Of a DNA stretch of 62,739 bases, positions 15,110-25,311 are shown piece by piece; the first letter of the stretch is position 1, and each line of letters opens with the position of its first letter. Source of the DNA: a bacterium (GTDB lineage: Bacteria > CSSED10-310 > JAFGSJ01); assembly GCA_016934675.1 (NCBI GenBank), contig JAFGSJ010000080.1, forward strand, positions 1 to 62,739, written 5' to 3'. The notes under the pieces are model-generated. The model was not told the origin of the DNA. It searched no databases and saw nothing but the letters and a program-made list of their open reading frames with translations. The translations under genes were made by a program, and so were the position numbers.

Positions 15110-18100
15110 TTACACCCTCATTTTGTGATTTTGTCGTGTCCATTCAGCCATACGTTCGAAGATGATGTACAGAATTGGGATGACAATCAGTGTCAGAAAA
15201 GTTGTACTCAGCAAGCCACCAATAACGGTCCGGGCCAGTGGTGCCCAGAGTTCCGAACCAGAACCGATTTCTAGAGCCAGGGGTAACATACCCAGAATGG
15301 TAGTGCCTGCAGTCATCAATACAGGTCGCAAACGGTGCTTTCCGGCTGTTTCGGCAGCAGTATAGAGCTCCATTCCCGTCATTCTTAACTGGTTCATATA
15401 ATCGACCAGCACGATGCCATTGTTCACCGCGATTCCAGCCAGCATAACGACCCCGATCAAGGCCATGACTCCTAAGGGAGTACCGGTTAAAAACAACACA
15501 ATCACGAGACCAATAAGACAAAGCGGCAAGGTAAAGATGATGATAAACGGATCGACCAGAGATTCGAATTGCGAGGCCATAACCATGTAGACCAACAGGG
15601 CCGAGACCAGAAAGGCGACTGCATAATACACGATTGATTTCTGCTGGTCCTCGGCCGTACCACCGATCACCACGGATATATCGGCCGGGCATGGAGTGAC
15701 CTCGATCATGTGCTCAATCTTTTTCCGGGCTCTGGCCAGATCAATCCCCGAAAGATTACAGACCACGGCTACATAACGTTCTTGGTCCATACGGTAAATC
15801 GTAGGTGTTGTCTGAGTTTCCTCGATTGAACCCAATTGCCGCAACGGCACCATAGTTTCAGTACTATTCACCGGGATGAGCACATCACCCAATGCTTCCC
15901 GATCCTTACGAAAAACAGGAGCAAGTTGCACATGGATGTTGTATTCATCCCCACTTTCCCGGTAGAGGGCGGCAGTTGTGCCGGCCAAAGCGGTCGAGAC
16001 TATCTGTGCGACCGCAGTGTCTGAAAGCATTAAATCATTGAGTATATTTTGATCCAGTTTGACTTGAAGTTGAGGAACGCTTTCCCTGACATTTAATTCA
16101 ACATCGACCAGGCCCGGTATCTTCAGCATCTGCTCCCGATACTCTTCAGCCAGTGTTCTGGAGGCGTCGAGATCATAACCTTTGATGATGATCTCAATGG
16201 CATTATCGCCCGAGGTCGGTCCATTGTTCTGCTGGACCGAGTAGGTTACACCGGGGAATTGGTCCAATCTTCTCCGGAGGCTATTCGTTATTTCCAGCTC
16301 GCTTCGTTTTCGCTGCTTTTTATCCGGCAGCTTGATGTTTAATGAAAGAGAACTCTCACTGGAGGACCAGGGCCCGGAATTTTGTGAGCCGAAGCTGATA
16401 TAGCTCGCGTCTGCTTCCGCTACCTCGCTTGTGACGATCTGTTCCAATTGCAGGGCGGTATGACGTAAGACTTCCACAGGTGAACCTGCTGCTTGCCGTA
16501 CCGTAATACTAATCGTGCTCTGATCCATTGAGGATATAAATTCTCCGCCCAGTGTTGTAGCTAAAAATATTGACAAAACGAAAGCCAGGGTTACTCCGCT
16601 GAGTACGATCAACTTATGGTGTAAGGACCAATGTAATCCGTTGTGATAAAGCTCATTCAGGCAAAGAAAAGCTTTCTCAATCCAACGTTTTCCGATCCAA
16701 TGGTTCATCGAGACGGTGATGTTGGATTTGTTCAAAATTTTTGAGCAGATCATGGGCACCAGGGTCAGGGCAACCAGCAGCGAAACACCCAAACTAAAGG
16801 TGATCGTCAAGACCAGGTCACGTACTAATTCGCCACTCATCCCCGGTACGAACAGAACTGGAATAAAGACTACAACAGTGGTCAAGGTGGAAGCAGTTAT
16901 AGCTGTTCCAACCTCACTCGAGCCGGTTTGTGCTGCTTCAATAATCGATTTGCCCATGGCTTGATGTCGGAAGATGTTTTCCAGGACAACAACCGAATTA
17001 TCGACCAGCATACCGATCGCCAGGGCTAAACCGGCCATGGAAATGATATTCAAGGTGATATCCGACAGCATCAATACTCCGAAGGTAACGATGACTGATA
17101 CGGGCATGGAGACAGACATGATCAGACTGCCCCGCCAGCTCAACAAAAAAAGATAAATGACTATGACTGCAAGAATGAAGGCTTGAATGCCCGTGCTGGA
17201 TAAATTGCTGATCGAACTTTCTATCGTTTGAGACTGGTCCATGATCAAGCTTAATTGCGTGCCCTGGGGAAGAGCTGCCTTCACCTGGGGTAACATCTCC
17301 TTGACCTGGCGGACGGTCTGGAGTGTATTGGCATCAGATTGCTTCGAAACAAGCAGGATGATACCTTGACCACCGTTAACCCGCACATCTGATGTCAACT
17401 CCTCATAATCATCCTCGACCTCGGCAACATCCTTAAGCCGGACCGGAGTACCTCCTTGCCGGGTGAGGATTACATTTTCGATCTGGTCCAATGAACGATA
17501 TTCGCTATACACTCTGAGGGTGAACTTCCGCGTGCTGGTTTCGATTGTGCCGGCAGGGTATAGTTGTCCCCCCTTGCCCAAGGCGTTGACCACATCCTGA
17601 GCAGACAATTTGAACGACGCCAATAATATCGGGTTGAGATTGACATTTATCTGACGACTCAACCCGCCCATGGTCGAGACTGAGGCGACACCATTGATCC
17701 GTTCCAGGAGAGGCTCGATCTTGTCTTCAGCTAAATTGCGCAGTTCAGCGGCTCCGAGATTTGGCGAAGACACCGCCAGTACCAGGACCGGCATCATCGA
17801 GGAGTTGAAGGCCATAACCAGAGGTTCATCCGCATCATCAGGCAGTGCTTCACGGACCTGGTCCAACTTGTTCCGCACGTCGATCTCAGCCTGGTCCATA
17901 TCAGTCCCCCAACTGAATTCCAAGTCAACCCTCGAAGAGCCCTCCGAGGACTCGGACGAGACAGCATCAATATTCTCAGTTGTGGCAACCGCTTCTTCGA
18001 TTGGTCGGGTGATTAATTCCTCGATCTCCTCCGGACCCACTCCGGAATAGGTCGTGTTGATCATGATCATGGGCAGGTTCAAATCGGGAAACAAGGCCAA

Positions 18101-18199
18101 TTTCAACTGAGTCAGACTGAAGATGCCAAAACCCACAACTATCAGATAGATCATGCTGATCGTCACCCGACGCTTCAGGGCAAATTCGACTAAACGCAT
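15110..18199 (-). CDS. RND efflux transporter, inner-membrane subunit (AcrB/MdtB-like)
   Basis: A 1029-residue proton-driven pump, typical length for the HAE-1/HME group. An N-terminal helix (ISMIYLIVVGFGIF) precedes a porter domain with FPDLNLPMIMINTTYSG. The duplicated 12-helix plan is visible, with the second half starting near residue 520. The TM4 segment SMAGLALAIGMLVDNSVVVLENI carries the charged residues used for proton relay. It is preceded by an adaptor gene 6 bp upstream with AGGAG inside that gene's end. ATG at 18199 is chosen over a TTG two codons earlier. It exports hydrophobic compounds via the adaptor and an outer-membrane channel, which is not in this window. Substrate unknown. 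Confidence 0.92.
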   Translation of the reverse strand: MRLVEFALKRRVTISMIYLIVVGFGIFSLTQLKLALFPDLNLPMIMINTTYSGVGPEEIEELITRPIEEAVATTENIDAVSSESSEGSSRVDLEFSWGTDMDQAEIDVRNKLDQVREALPDDADEPLVMAFNSSMMPVLVLAVSSPNLGAAELRNLAEDKIEPLLERINGVASVSTMGGLSRQINVNLNPILLASFKLSAQDVVNALGKGGQLYPAGTIETSTRKFTLRVYSEYRSLDQIENVILTRQGGTPVRLKDVAEVEDDYEELTSDVRVNGGQGIILLVSKQSDANTLQTVRQVKEMLPQVKAALPQGTQLSLIMDQSQTIESSISNLSSTGIQAFILAVIVIYLFLLSWRGSLIMSVSMPVSVIVTFGVLMLSDITLNIISMAGLALAIGMLVDNSVVVLENIFRHQAMGKSIIEAAQTGSSEVGTAITASTLTTVVVFIPVLFVPGMSGELVRDLVLTITFSLGVSLLVALTLVPMICSKILNKSNITVSMNHWIGKRWIEKAFLCLNELYHNGLHWSLHHKLIVLSGVTLAFVLSIFLATTLGGEFISSMDQSTISITVRQAAGSPVEVLRHTALQLEQIVTSEVAEADASYISFGSQNSGPWSSSESSLSLNIKLPDKKQRKRSELEITNSLRRRLDQFPGVTYSVQQNNGPTSGDNAIEIIIKGYDLDASRTLAEEYREQMLKIPGLVDVELNVRESVPQLQVKLDQNILNDLMLSDTAVAQIVSTALAGTTAALYRESGDEYNIHVQLAPVFRKDREALGDVLIPVNSTETMVPLRQLGSIEETQTTPTIYRMDQERYVAVVCNLSGIDLARARKKIEHMIEVTPCPADISVVIGGTAEDQQKSIVYYAVAFLVSALLVYMVMASQFESLVDPFIIIFTLPLCLIGLVIVLFLTGTPLGVMALIGVVMLAGIAVNNGIVLVDYMNQLRMTGMELYTAAETAGKHRLRPVLMTAGTTILGMLPLALEIGSGSELWAPLARTVIGGLLSTTFLTLIVIPILYIIFERMAEWTRQNHKMRV

Positions 18200-18205
18200 G
18201 GTCAA

Positions 18206-19399
18206 TCACTCCTGTATCGGATCGTTCTCTGGATTGATAATGACGACGAGAGAACCATCCCTGACGATGTTCTGACCCGAAACTATGACTAAAGCCCCAT
18301 GCTTCAAACCGGAGATTATTTCCCTGCGTCCTGACTCATAGAGTCCGGGAGTGACACGAATCGAAACGGCTCGACCTTGTTCAACCACAAAGACTGAAAA
18401 GGTTTTATGGCTTGTCTGTGCGCCCCTTTCATCAAGCCGGACTTCGGTCTGTGACAGCAGAGCTTTGTCCGGTATGGTCAGAACTCCGACATGACGTTCG
18501 AGCTCTATCTTGAATTGGCCGAATAAACCGGATCTCAAACGACAATGACCAGCCTTGGCATCCGAGTCATTATTCTCAAATGTGTTATCCGTAAAACCCA
18601 CTTCAATCTCAAGAGCTTGCTTGTTAGTAGCAATCGCTTCATCAATCCGGGTGATCCTACCTTCAAATTCTGTTCCCGGGCTTGCTGGAAAAGTAGCAAT
18701 AACGACCAATCCCAGAACAATATCGTTGATCTCGGTTTCGGGAACGTCTAACCGGGCCTTGAACGTCCTTTCATTGACAACCTTGAATATAGCCTCACCA
18801 GCGTTGACCATGTCCCCTACCTCGAATAGAATCTGGGCTATCGTTCCGTTAAAGGGAGCTTTGATACTCGTATTATTCAATTGCGTCCGGGTCAGGAATA
18901 ATTGGGCTTGTGCCTGTTCCACTGCTAATTGAGCTGTCTTCAAGTTACTCTCTGCCTGATCGTAGTCCTGCCGACTCAGGTATCCGTCCCGGTAAAGTCC
19001 ATTACTCCGCTCATAACTCTTCAAAGCCAACTGCTCCTGAACGAGAGCACTGTTATAAACAGCTTCGGCTTGATTGACACTCTCCCGCTCCAGTCGGTCG
19101 GATTGAACAGCCAGAACTTGATCGGCCTGGACATGCTCACCTATTGTGACCATTATCTGTTCGAGTTGCTCGCTGATCTTACTGAAGACCAGAGTATCCG
19201 AACCAGCCTCGATCCGACCGGTGAGTGTCGTATATCGACTGATTGTTTCCGGTTGGATTCGCATAACCTCCACCGGCACGGCATTTTGATGGTTGCTTTT
19301 TTGAGAATCTTCACTTGTCTCGCTTAACTGGCAGCCGGATAAGGCAACCGTGATTACAACCAGACCGGTGATTGTTTTCATAAGGAAAATTCTTCTCAT
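18206..19399 (-). CDS. RND periplasmic adaptor lipoprotein (membrane fusion protein)
   Basis: A 397-residue adaptor. The lipobox LSGC puts the lipidated Cys at about residue 23. Then come the biotinyl-lipoyl half-motif (GRIEAGSDTLVFSKISEQL), a coiled-coil hairpin (about 100-170, rich in Gln/Ala/Glu), the second lipoyl half (SIKAPFNGTIAQILFEVGD), a beta-barrel domain and the membrane-proximal domain with VVIVSGQNIVRDGS-like ending. AGGAG lies five bases before the ATG. It sits between tetR and the pump gene on the same strand, and an operator-like palindrome lies just upstream (19417-19432). It connects the pump to an outer-membrane channel. Confidence 0.9.
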   Translation of the reverse strand: MRRIFLMKTITGLVVITVALSGCQLSETSEDSQKSNHQNAVPVEVMRIQPETISRYTTLTGRIEAGSDTLVFSKISEQLEQIMVTIGEHVQADQVLAVQSDRLERESVNQAEAVYNSALVQEQLALKSYERSNGLYRDGYLSRQDYDQAESNLKTAQLAVEQAQAQLFLTRTQLNNTSIKAPFNGTIAQILFEVGDMVNAGEAIFKVVNERTFKARLDVPETEINDIVLGLVVIATFPASPGTEFEGRITRIDEAIATNKQALEIEVGFTDNTFENNDSDAKAGHCRLRSGLFGQFKIELERHVGVLTIPDKALLSQTEVRLDERGAQTSHKTFSVFVVEQGRAVSIRVTPGLYESGRREIISGLKHGALVIVSGQNIVRDGSLVVIINPENDPIQE

Positions 19400-19416
19400 T
19401 CTAACTCCTTTTATTT

Positions 19417-19432
19417 GAGTGATTATTCACTC
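19417..19432 (-). promoter_or_regulatory. Operator-like palindrome before the RND adaptor gene
   Basis: GAGTGATTATTCACTC is an inverted repeat with seven of eight pairs complementary. It shares the core TGA(A/T)TATTCA with the palindrome before tetR (20111-20126). On the minus strand it lies between a weak -35-like TTTACG and a -10-like AATAAA at 17-bp spacing, so a bound TetR protein would block this promoter. Confidence 0.6.
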
Positions 19433-19467
19433 CGTAAAAAAATTAGGAACGTACCGAAAAGGGATTC

Positions 19468-20061
19468 CTATCGTTTAAGTGCGTCCCAGCAAGCCTCGAT
19501 AAAACGATTGATCAATTCAGGATCATATTCCATCAAGCCGGCATTAATATCCCGGATCAGCTCCAAAATAGGACCCAGGGTCAAAGCGGCCAGGATGGAT
19601 TCCGGAAAATCCTTGACCACCTGCTGGGCCTTGGCTTGATCGAACAATTCAATGAGGGGTGGTTGGGTTGTATCCCGGTGTGTTCGATTAAGAACCTCTT
19701 GCCGCCGGTGGTTGAGCCCATAGGGTGAATGAAAATACTGTTCGAGAAAATTGGCGTGTTTGGGATGCCGCACGGCAAATTGAATCATGCCGCTGCAAAG
19801 CTGCAGAAAACGCTCACGCAAGGGGGCTGTGGGGTTATAGTTCTTCAAGGCTTCATCATTTTCCTGGCGGATAACATATTCGAACAGTTTACGGATAAGC
19901 TCGTCCTTATCAGTAAAATAACGGTAAATCGTACCCACGCCGACATTAGCCAGTTCGGCAATCTGGGCGGTTGGAGTTTGATGGAAACCCTGGACTGCAA
20001 TCAGTTCCAGCGTTGCTTCAAGAATTGCAGTCCGCTTACTCGATTGTTTTTTTCTCGTCAT
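19468..20061 (-). CDS. TetR-family transcriptional repressor of the RND operon
   Basis: A 197-residue regulator. The N-terminal TetR helix-turn-helix is clear: AILEATLELIAVQGFHQT, then IAELANVGVGTIYRYFTDKDEL (about residues 13-60). The rest is the helical ligand/dimerisation domain. GAAGGT precedes the ATG by four bases. It is first of the unit tetR, adaptor, pump, CBM9-like. Two related palindromes, one before its own gene and one before the adaptor, suggest autorepression and repression of the pump, relieved by a pump substrate. This inference follows well-studied AcrR/TtgR-type circuits; the inducer is unknown. Confidence 0.9.
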   Translation of the reverse strand: MTRKKQSSKRTAILEATLELIAVQGFHQTPTAQIAELANVGVGTIYRYFTDKDELIRKLFEYVIRQENDEALKNYNPTAPLRERFLQLCSGMIQFAVRHPKHANFLEQYFHSPYGLNHRRQEVLNRTHRDTTQPPLIELFDQAKAQQVVKDFPESILAALTLGPILELIRDINAGLMEYDPELINRFIEACWDALKR

Positions 20062-20101
20062 GCTTACCTTCTTTCTTTTTTTTAAGCTATGATAAGTATC
20101 T

Positions 20102-20128
20102 ATTATAACGGACTGAATATTCAGTCAA
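20102..20128 (-). promoter_or_regulatory. Promoter of tetR (overlaps operator)
   Basis: On the minus strand TTGACT (20128-20123) and a perfect -10 TATAAT (20107-20102) are separated by 15 bp. Alternatively TCTTGA gives 17 bp. The start of transcription would fall about 30-35 bp before the tetR ATG. The palindrome fills the whole spacer, the usual arrangement for autorepression. Confidence 0.6.
20111..20126. promoter_or_regulatory. Perfect 16-bp operator palindrome before tetR
   Basis: GACTGAATATTCAGTC is a perfect inverted repeat of 16 bp. The related site before the adaptor (19417-19432) has the same TGAxTATTCA centre. Both sit between promoter hexamers on the same strand, which is strong circumstantial evidence for binding by the TetR protein encoded between them. 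Confidence 0.7.
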
Positions 20129-20549
20129 GAGGAGAGTATTTGCATTCTACAGTCAGGATTGAGCTTAGTGTTGTGTTGTTGATATTCTTTTCGGGGAATA
20201 GTAAAAGATCGAGACCCTTTTCCCAGAACCATTACAGAATACCAGTGCTAGGATTTCTCGTCCAACATTTCATCGAGACGAAAACGACAAAAGACTTAGA
20301 TTTTTTTGGCAATCCAACGCTATTGACAATAACTAGTATCATACTAATTTCCAAAACTGAGACAGTGTTCTTTATGAAATAGGCACAGACATGACGGAAT
20401 CACATTGGAAAAGATATAACATCAAAGTGACACTAAAGGAAATCCGGTCTTCTCATGTTTTAGTATGGACCTAACTCCATATGACCATAGAATACGGTCG
20501 CAAAATAGTGCTCTTCTGAATTTGTCATATACTACTCAAGGGGGTGAAT
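20129..20549. other. Intergenic stretch between divergent tetR and chemotaxis units
   Basis: About 420 bp without a supportable gene. It should hold the promoter of the chemotaxis operon. I see a short inverted repeat TATGGA/TCCATA near 20464-20481 but no convincing -35/-10 pair. A 97-codon open frame at its left end has no ribosome binding site and no protein-like features. Confidence 0.4.
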
Positions 20550-21005
20550 ATGGCAGAATTGCGCAAAGTGTTGATTGTGGAGGATTCAGACCTTATCCAT
20601 AAAATGTATCAAGTCATCCTGATGAGATATAGAAAAAATGGGACACAGTTAATTCATGCGGTCAATGGAATAGAAGGACTTAACAAACTCAACGAACACC
20701 CAGATACGGACCTCATTCTGTTGGACATCAACATGCCCGTGATGAGTGGCTTTGAATTTCTCCGGAGGATCAAGCAGGAAAAGGTGTTTCAATCAATTCC
20801 TGTGATTATTGTCAGTACTGAGGGCAAGGATGAAGATACAGCCCGTGGTTTGGAGCAGGGCGCCCGGGGGTATATCAAGAAACCGTTTCAAGCCAGCGAT
20901 CTTTATAGACTTATCGAGCGTTTATTTCTTCAGGAAGAACCGATACTTGGCAATCAACAGAACCCTCCTCAGGTGATATCTAAAAAGATAAGCACCCAGA
21001 TTTAA
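20550..21005 (+). CDS. CheY-like response regulator, first gene of chemotaxis operon
   Basis: A 151-residue single receiver domain: acidic pocket E11/D12, phosphorylated Asp59 in LILLDINMP, Thr90 and Lys in YIKKPF. A 25-residue polar tail follows the domain. AAGGGGG lies five bases before ATG 20550; an upstream GTG at 20544 is less favoured. It is 10 bp ahead of cheA, so it is the likely phospho-acceptor of that kinase. With no flagellar or pilus genes nearby, its target cannot be inferred. Confidence 0.88.
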   Translation: MAELRKVLIVEDSDLIHKMYQVILMRYRKNGTQLIHAVNGIEGLNKLNEHPDTDLILLDINMPVMSGFEFLRRIKQEKVFQSIPVIIVSTEGKDEDTARGLEQGARGYIKKPFQASDLYRLIERLFLQEEPILGNQQNPPQVISKKISTQI

Positions 21006-21015
21006 GGAAAAAGCC

Positions 21016-22578
21016 ATGATCCAACCAGGTTTTGAGGAATTAGTCGATCAATTTATTCTCGAGGCTCATGAGCGGTTAGATCACGTTGAATCATTGCTCC
21101 TTATGATGCATGAAGCCCCCCCCCCTGATATTCAAGAGAAACTAGTGGAAGCTCAACGGGAAATCCATACCCTCAAAGGTAATGCTGGTATGATGGGATT
21201 AAAGGATTTGCAAGTCTGTGCTCATTCTATCGAGGACGAGATTGCACAGATCGACCATACCTCACCAATGATCGAAAAAAGCCTAACAATGATCGATGAA
21301 TTTCGTCGATTATCCGAATGCATTTTCAATGAGAAAGCTCCAAAAGCACCCCCTTCTTCGCTCAAGAGAGCCCCAAAAAACACTAATGTCAACATTATTC
21401 GGGGACAAGGAAGTGTTAGGATCTCGTTCATGGCACTCGATGAATTGATGGACCTTTTAGCAGAAATGGTTATTTTCCGAAATCGCTTGACCGATTCGAT
21501 CTGCCGTGGTCGACACATGGAGGATTCCATAAGGGCTTGGGATGAAGTGGAAAAAGCACAGGAATCACTCATCAAGACACTCGCATTTATCCAAAACCAG
21601 GTGATGAATTTACGGATGGTGCCTTTATCAAGTTTATTTGGTGGGTTACGACGGATTGTGCATGATGAAAGTGTTCGTTGCCGGAAAGAAGTTTCTTTCG
21701 TTGTCACGGGAGGGGACACGCCTATGGACAAGGCCATCTTGGAAGTCGCAAATGAAGCTTTGGGGCATATCGTCCGAAATGCGGTCATTCATGGTATAGA
21801 ATCACCCCTACAAAGACGTCGGTCAGGTAAATCGGAAACTGGAACAATCTTACTCCGTGCCACAGCATTATCAAATGAGGTTATTATTGAAATACGGGAC
21901 GACGGTGCAGGCATTGATCCACAGGTATTAGTACATCGGGCAACAGAAATGAATCTTACACTAAATAATCAAGAAAATATCTTCAAATTACTTTTTCAAC
22001 CCGGTTTTTCGACACAGACGATCGCGGATATCAGTGCCGGCCGAGGTTTGGGATTGTCCGTCGCAGCAGAAGCCATTCAACGTCTGAGCGGTCGGATAGA
22101 AGTTACCAGTGAACCTGGCCGTGAGACCTGTTTTCTATTGCATCTCCCGCTAAGTGTATCCATTACCAAAGCCCTTATTGTTCAGGTAGATGGTGAGGAT
22201 TATGCCCTACCGCTTTCATCAGTGATAGAACATCTGCATTTTTCGCCTGAAAAGGGTAACATAGTAAACCATGCTGGAGTATTCAAATGGCGATCCGGTG
22301 TCATCCCATTAATCGATGTCGGCTCGGTCTTTGAAACTTCAACAGGGCTTCGACATACGGGCTATGTTATCATCATTGAGGCAGATGGTCGAAGACGGGG
22401 ATTGCTGGTCGATGAACTGGTCGGTATTCAGGAGATCGTTGTCAAGGGGCTTGATTCCATGTTTGGCAACCCGTCAGGGATTGGCGGGTCGACGATTCTT
22501 GGTGACGGACGTGTAGTCCTCATACTCGATCCTTCCGGCCTATGTAGTCTCAAACCATTTATTTCGACGGAATACTGA
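21016..22578 (+). CDS. cheA: Chemotaxis histidine kinase CheA (short form without P2)
   Basis: A 520-residue kinase. Domains in order: Hpt/P1 (1-105) with phospho-His51 in IHTLKGNAG; a short Pro/Lys linker where the P2 domain would be; dimerisation P3 (about 130-205, ending NLRMVPLSSLFG); HATPase P4 (210-385) with N-box HIVRNAVIHGIE (251-262), G1 DDGAGID (295-301), F-box-like LFQPGFST and G2 GRGLGLSVA; and the CheW-like P5 (385-515). Only one Hpt is present. Length is about 130 short of E. coli CheA, explained by loss of P2. Without P2, transfer to the CheY-like protein upstream and to CheB would rely on direct docking at P1. Downstream genes are CheW and a receptor. Confidence 0.93.
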   Translation: MIQPGFEELVDQFILEAHERLDHVESLLLMMHEAPPPDIQEKLVEAQREIHTLKGNAGMMGLKDLQVCAHSIEDEIAQIDHTSPMIEKSLTMIDEFRRLSECIFNEKAPKAPPSSLKRAPKNTNVNIIRGQGSVRISFMALDELMDLLAEMVIFRNRLTDSICRGRHMEDSIRAWDEVEKAQESLIKTLAFIQNQVMNLRMVPLSSLFGGLRRIVHDESVRCRKEVSFVVTGGDTPMDKAILEVANEALGHIVRNAVIHGIESPLQRRRSGKSETGTILLRATALSNEVIIEIRDDGAGIDPQVLVHRATEMNLTLNNQENIFKLLFQPGFSTQTIADISAGRGLGLSVAAEAIQRLSGRIEVTSEPGRETCFLLHLPLSVSITKALIVQVDGEDYALPLSSVIEHLHFSPEKGNIVNHAGVFKWRSGVIPLIDVGSVFETSTGLRHTGYVIIIEADGRRRGLLVDELVGIQEIVVKGLDSMFGNPSGIGGSTILGDGRVVLILDPSGLCSLKPFISTEY

Positions 22579-22639
22579 ACGTTCGATGTCGATTGTTCGA
22601 ATATGGACGAAATAGATTACCATATTAAGGAGGTTTGTA

Positions 22640-23338
22640 ATGAGCAATCAATCAAAAAATAAGGACAAACCCGAGGAAACCAAAATAAGCAAGGTCCTTC
22701 CTCCCTCCGGTCTGGCCGAGGATGTGTTGGGATATAGAACGGATGCGTCCATGACATCCGATCAACAATCCCTCACAAATCCGGAACGTATTTACGATTT
22801 TGCCGACAGCTTGTCCGGCGAAGACACAATCCAGCAGCAGAAGAAGGAGAAACTCGAAACATGGGTTATTTTCAGCCTGGGTGGAGATTTTTATGGTCTG
22901 CCTGTATCCCATGTCCAGGAAATCCTCAGAGTGACCGGAATAACCAGTGTCCCTCATGCCCCTCATCCCGTTCGCGGAGTGACAAATATGCGGGGGAAAG
23001 TCCTGCCTGTGGTAGACTTGCGTAAACGGCTTGATTTAGTCGAGGTCGACATTGATTGCCATAGTCGTATACTCGTGGTTACCTCTCGAGAACGTCTTAT
23101 TGGTTTGCTGGTCGATTCTGTTCAACAAGTCATCAGACTGGCCAGAAGTCACATTCAGCCACCACCACCTGATGTGATGACCACGCAATCAGACTACATA
23201 TTAGGTGTTTATCATCTGCAAAATAAATTGGTAATTCTGTTCGATGTCGAACAAATTTTTGTGATCAAGGATTCTCTTCAGGAGTCACATAAAACAGCCA
23301 TCATGTCAGAATCAAACCTTACAGGAGAACAACAATGA
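22640..23338 (+). CDS. cheW: Chemotaxis coupling protein CheW
   Basis: A 232-residue protein: an 70-residue polar, probably disordered N-terminal extension, then one CheW domain (about 75-220) with [39 protein letters not shown] and [11 protein letters not shown], the standard SH3-like segments that bridge receptor and CheA. AAGGAGG is six bases before the ATG. Its stop overlaps the receptor start (ATGA), pointing to matched expression. The long N-terminal extension is unusual; typical CheW has about 165 residues. Confidence 0.92.
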   Translation: MSNQSKNKDKPEETKISKVLPPSGLAEDVLGYRTDASMTSDQQSLTNPERIYDFADSLSGEDTIQQQKKEKLETWVIFSLGGDFYGLPVSHVQEILRVTGITSVPHAPHPVRGVTNMRGKVLPVVDLRKRLDLVEVDIDCHSRILVVTSRERLIGLLVDSVQQVIRLARSHIQPPPPDVMTTQSDYILGVYHLQNKLVILFDVEQIFVIKDSLQESHKTAIMSESNLTGEQQ

Positions 23339-25224
23339 ATTTCATCAATAACATTAAAATCAAGGTTAAACTGTTAGCGTCGTTCACTCTTCTTGCGGCT
23401 GTTGTCGGTTATGTCGGCTTCAAAGGTATCAACTACATGGACAGACTTAACAGTCAGTTGGAAAATATTTATGCGAACCGTTTGCTTCCTTCCGAGATAT
23501 TGGGACAAGCTGCCCAATCCATGCAGCATGCCCGGATGGCGAAACTTTCGATGGCAGTCATTGTCGAATCACCTGATCTATATATGGAATACAAGAGCCG
23601 TTTCTTAGATGAATCGGCAATTGTTTCGGATATGATGGAAACATTCAGTAAAACAAACATGGGTGATGAGGAAAAAGAACTCTTTTCAAAATTCAGTCAG
23701 ATTTGGCGACAGTATCAATCCAAAGGCGAGGAGTTTATTCGTACTCTTGAGGACACGTCAATAGAAATCGCAAAACGGAAGGAACAGGGACTTTTTCATC
23801 TGTATCATCCGGACATCAAACGGCAAGCGGACTTACTCCGTCAAACATTCAACCAGTTGATTGAGATTCAGAGTAAAACAGCCCGTGAACAATTAGATCA
23901 AGAACAGATAGAAACATCTACCCAAAAGAAAACGTTTAACATAACAATTATCCTGAGCATTCTGTTTGCCCTGATTGTGGGTCTCTTTCTTTCTCAATCA
24001 ATCACTGTGCCGCTGTCTGGGGTTGTCAAGGCGATAACCTTAATCGCCGATGGTAATCTGGCCATTCCACGACTTGATTCCGAGCGAAAAGATGAATTGG
24101 GTGTTTTGTCAACATCCTTGCTTGAAACAATCGAAAAGCTGCGAGGTATGCTTGGTGGCATAAAGCAATCATCCAGTCAACTGGCATCTTCCTCTGATGA
24201 GATATCAGCAACGACCGTTCAGATTAACAATGGTGCTGAGAATCAGTCTTCATCGACCGAGGCGACTTCTTCAACGATGATCGAGATAGCCAGTCAGATT
24301 GACAATGTTGCAAAATTAGCACAATCACTGGCAGCCAATGTGGACCAGACCTCTTCTTCGATTCAGGAAGTCGGTGCTTCAATTCAGCAGGTTGCCAAGA
24401 ACTCTGAGAACCTATTGGCTTCCGTAGAAGAGACGAGCAGCACGATCGAGCAAATGGCAACATCGATCACTTCTGTTACCGCCAAAGTTAAAGTGGTTGA
24501 TGATGTAGCAAAAGAATCGGCAATAATCACAAACAACAATGGGGGCGAACTGTCCAAAGTCATTGCAGGTATTGGTGTCAGTAGCAAAGACATTGGCAAG
24601 ATTGTCAAGATTATTGAAGAAATTGCTGATCAGACTAATCTTTTAGCGCTCAATGCGGCTATCGAGGCAGCTCGCGCAGGGGATGCCGGCAAAGGTTTCG
24701 CTGTAGTAGCCGAAGAGGTCAAACGACTCGCGGAACGATCGATGAATTCGATTCGTGAAATCTCCTCTTTTGTTGATAATGTCCAGAAAGATACCACTGC
24801 TGCGGTTGAGCTTACGAAAAGTTTTATCGAAAAAATTGTAGAGGCCTCCACCAAAAACTCGGACCTGGTCAGTGAAGTATACACGGCTACTCAGGAGATG
24901 AGTAGTGGTGCCGGTCAAATTCTGAAAACCGCAAACAACATGCAACACGTAACTCATGAAGTATCGACTGCTGCCACTGAACAAGCCAAGAGTGCCCGGG
25001 AAATCATGAAAGCAGTCGAGGGCATGAACAGAATGACCCAGCAAGTGGCCGATGCCAGCATTGAACAGAAGAAAGGTGGTGATATGGTGGTCCGAGCAAT
25101 CGAGCAAATCGCCCAAATTTCACGCCAGAACATGATAGCCACCGAACAACTTTCTAAAGCGACACAAAGTCTGGCCAAGGAAGCAGACCGACTCAACAAT
25201 ATGGCTGATCAATTTTCTTTATAA
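23335..25224 (+). CDS. Methyl-accepting chemotaxis protein
   Basis: A 629-residue transmembrane receptor. TM1 (about 12-30), a four-helix-bundle-type periplasmic sensor (35-195), TM2 (about 200-222, [15 protein letters not shown]), HAMP (223-280) and a long coiled-coil signalling domain. The hairpin tip reads [22 protein letters not shown] and then [18 protein letters not shown], nearly invariant in the family. No C-terminal NWETF-type CheR tether. Presence of CheR and CheB in the same operon means it is probably adapted by methylation. It is the only receptor here; the ligand is unknown. The four-helix sensor resembles the 4HB_MCP class. Confidence 0.93.
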   Translation: MNFINNIKIKVKLLASFTLLAAVVGYVGFKGINYMDRLNSQLENIYANRLLPSEILGQAAQSMQHARMAKLSMAVIVESPDLYMEYKSRFLDESAIVSDMMETFSKTNMGDEEKELFSKFSQIWRQYQSKGEEFIRTLEDTSIEIAKRKEQGLFHLYHPDIKRQADLLRQTFNQLIEIQSKTAREQLDQEQIETSTQKKTFNITIILSILFALIVGLFLSQSITVPLSGVVKAITLIADGNLAIPRLDSERKDELGVLSTSLLETIEKLRGMLGGIKQSSSQLASSSDEISATTVQINNGAENQSSSTEATSSTMIEIASQIDNVAKLAQSLAANVDQTSSSIQEVGASIQQVAKNSENLLASVEETSSTIEQMATSITSVTAKVKVVDDVAKESAIITNNNGGELSKVIAGIGVSSKDIGKIVKIIEEIADQTNLLALNAAIEAARAGDAGKGFAVVAEEVKRLAERSMNSIREISSFVDNVQKDTTAAVELTKSFIEKIVEASTKNSDLVSEVYTATQEMSSGAGQILKTANNMQHVTHEVSTAATEQAKSAREIMKAVEGMNRMTQQVADASIEQKKGGDMVVRAIEQIAQISRQNMIATEQLSKATQSLAKEADRLNNMADQFSL

Positions 25225-25277
25225 AGGCTATAAAAAAAACAATCCCGGCACATTGGATCGGGGTGAGACCGCGATTG

Positions 25278-25311
25278 TCAGTCAGGGAGGATTTCTATCT
25301 TCCCTGACTGA
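25278..25311 (+). promoter_or_regulatory. Strong hairpin between the receptor and HEAT-repeat genes
   Basis: TCAGTCAGGGA at 25278-25288 pairs perfectly with TCCCTGACTGA at 25301-25311, an 11-bp stem with a 12-base loop. Only a loose GTTTT follows, so it is not a classical terminator. It may stabilise the upstream mRNA end, reduce read-through, or act as a processing site, giving lower expression of the HEAT, cheR and cheB genes. Confidence 0.55.

Noticed and set aside
20089..20382. 97-codon plus-strand frame next to tetR
   Set aside because: Starts inside the tetR promoter/operator, no ribosome binding site, low-complexity composition.
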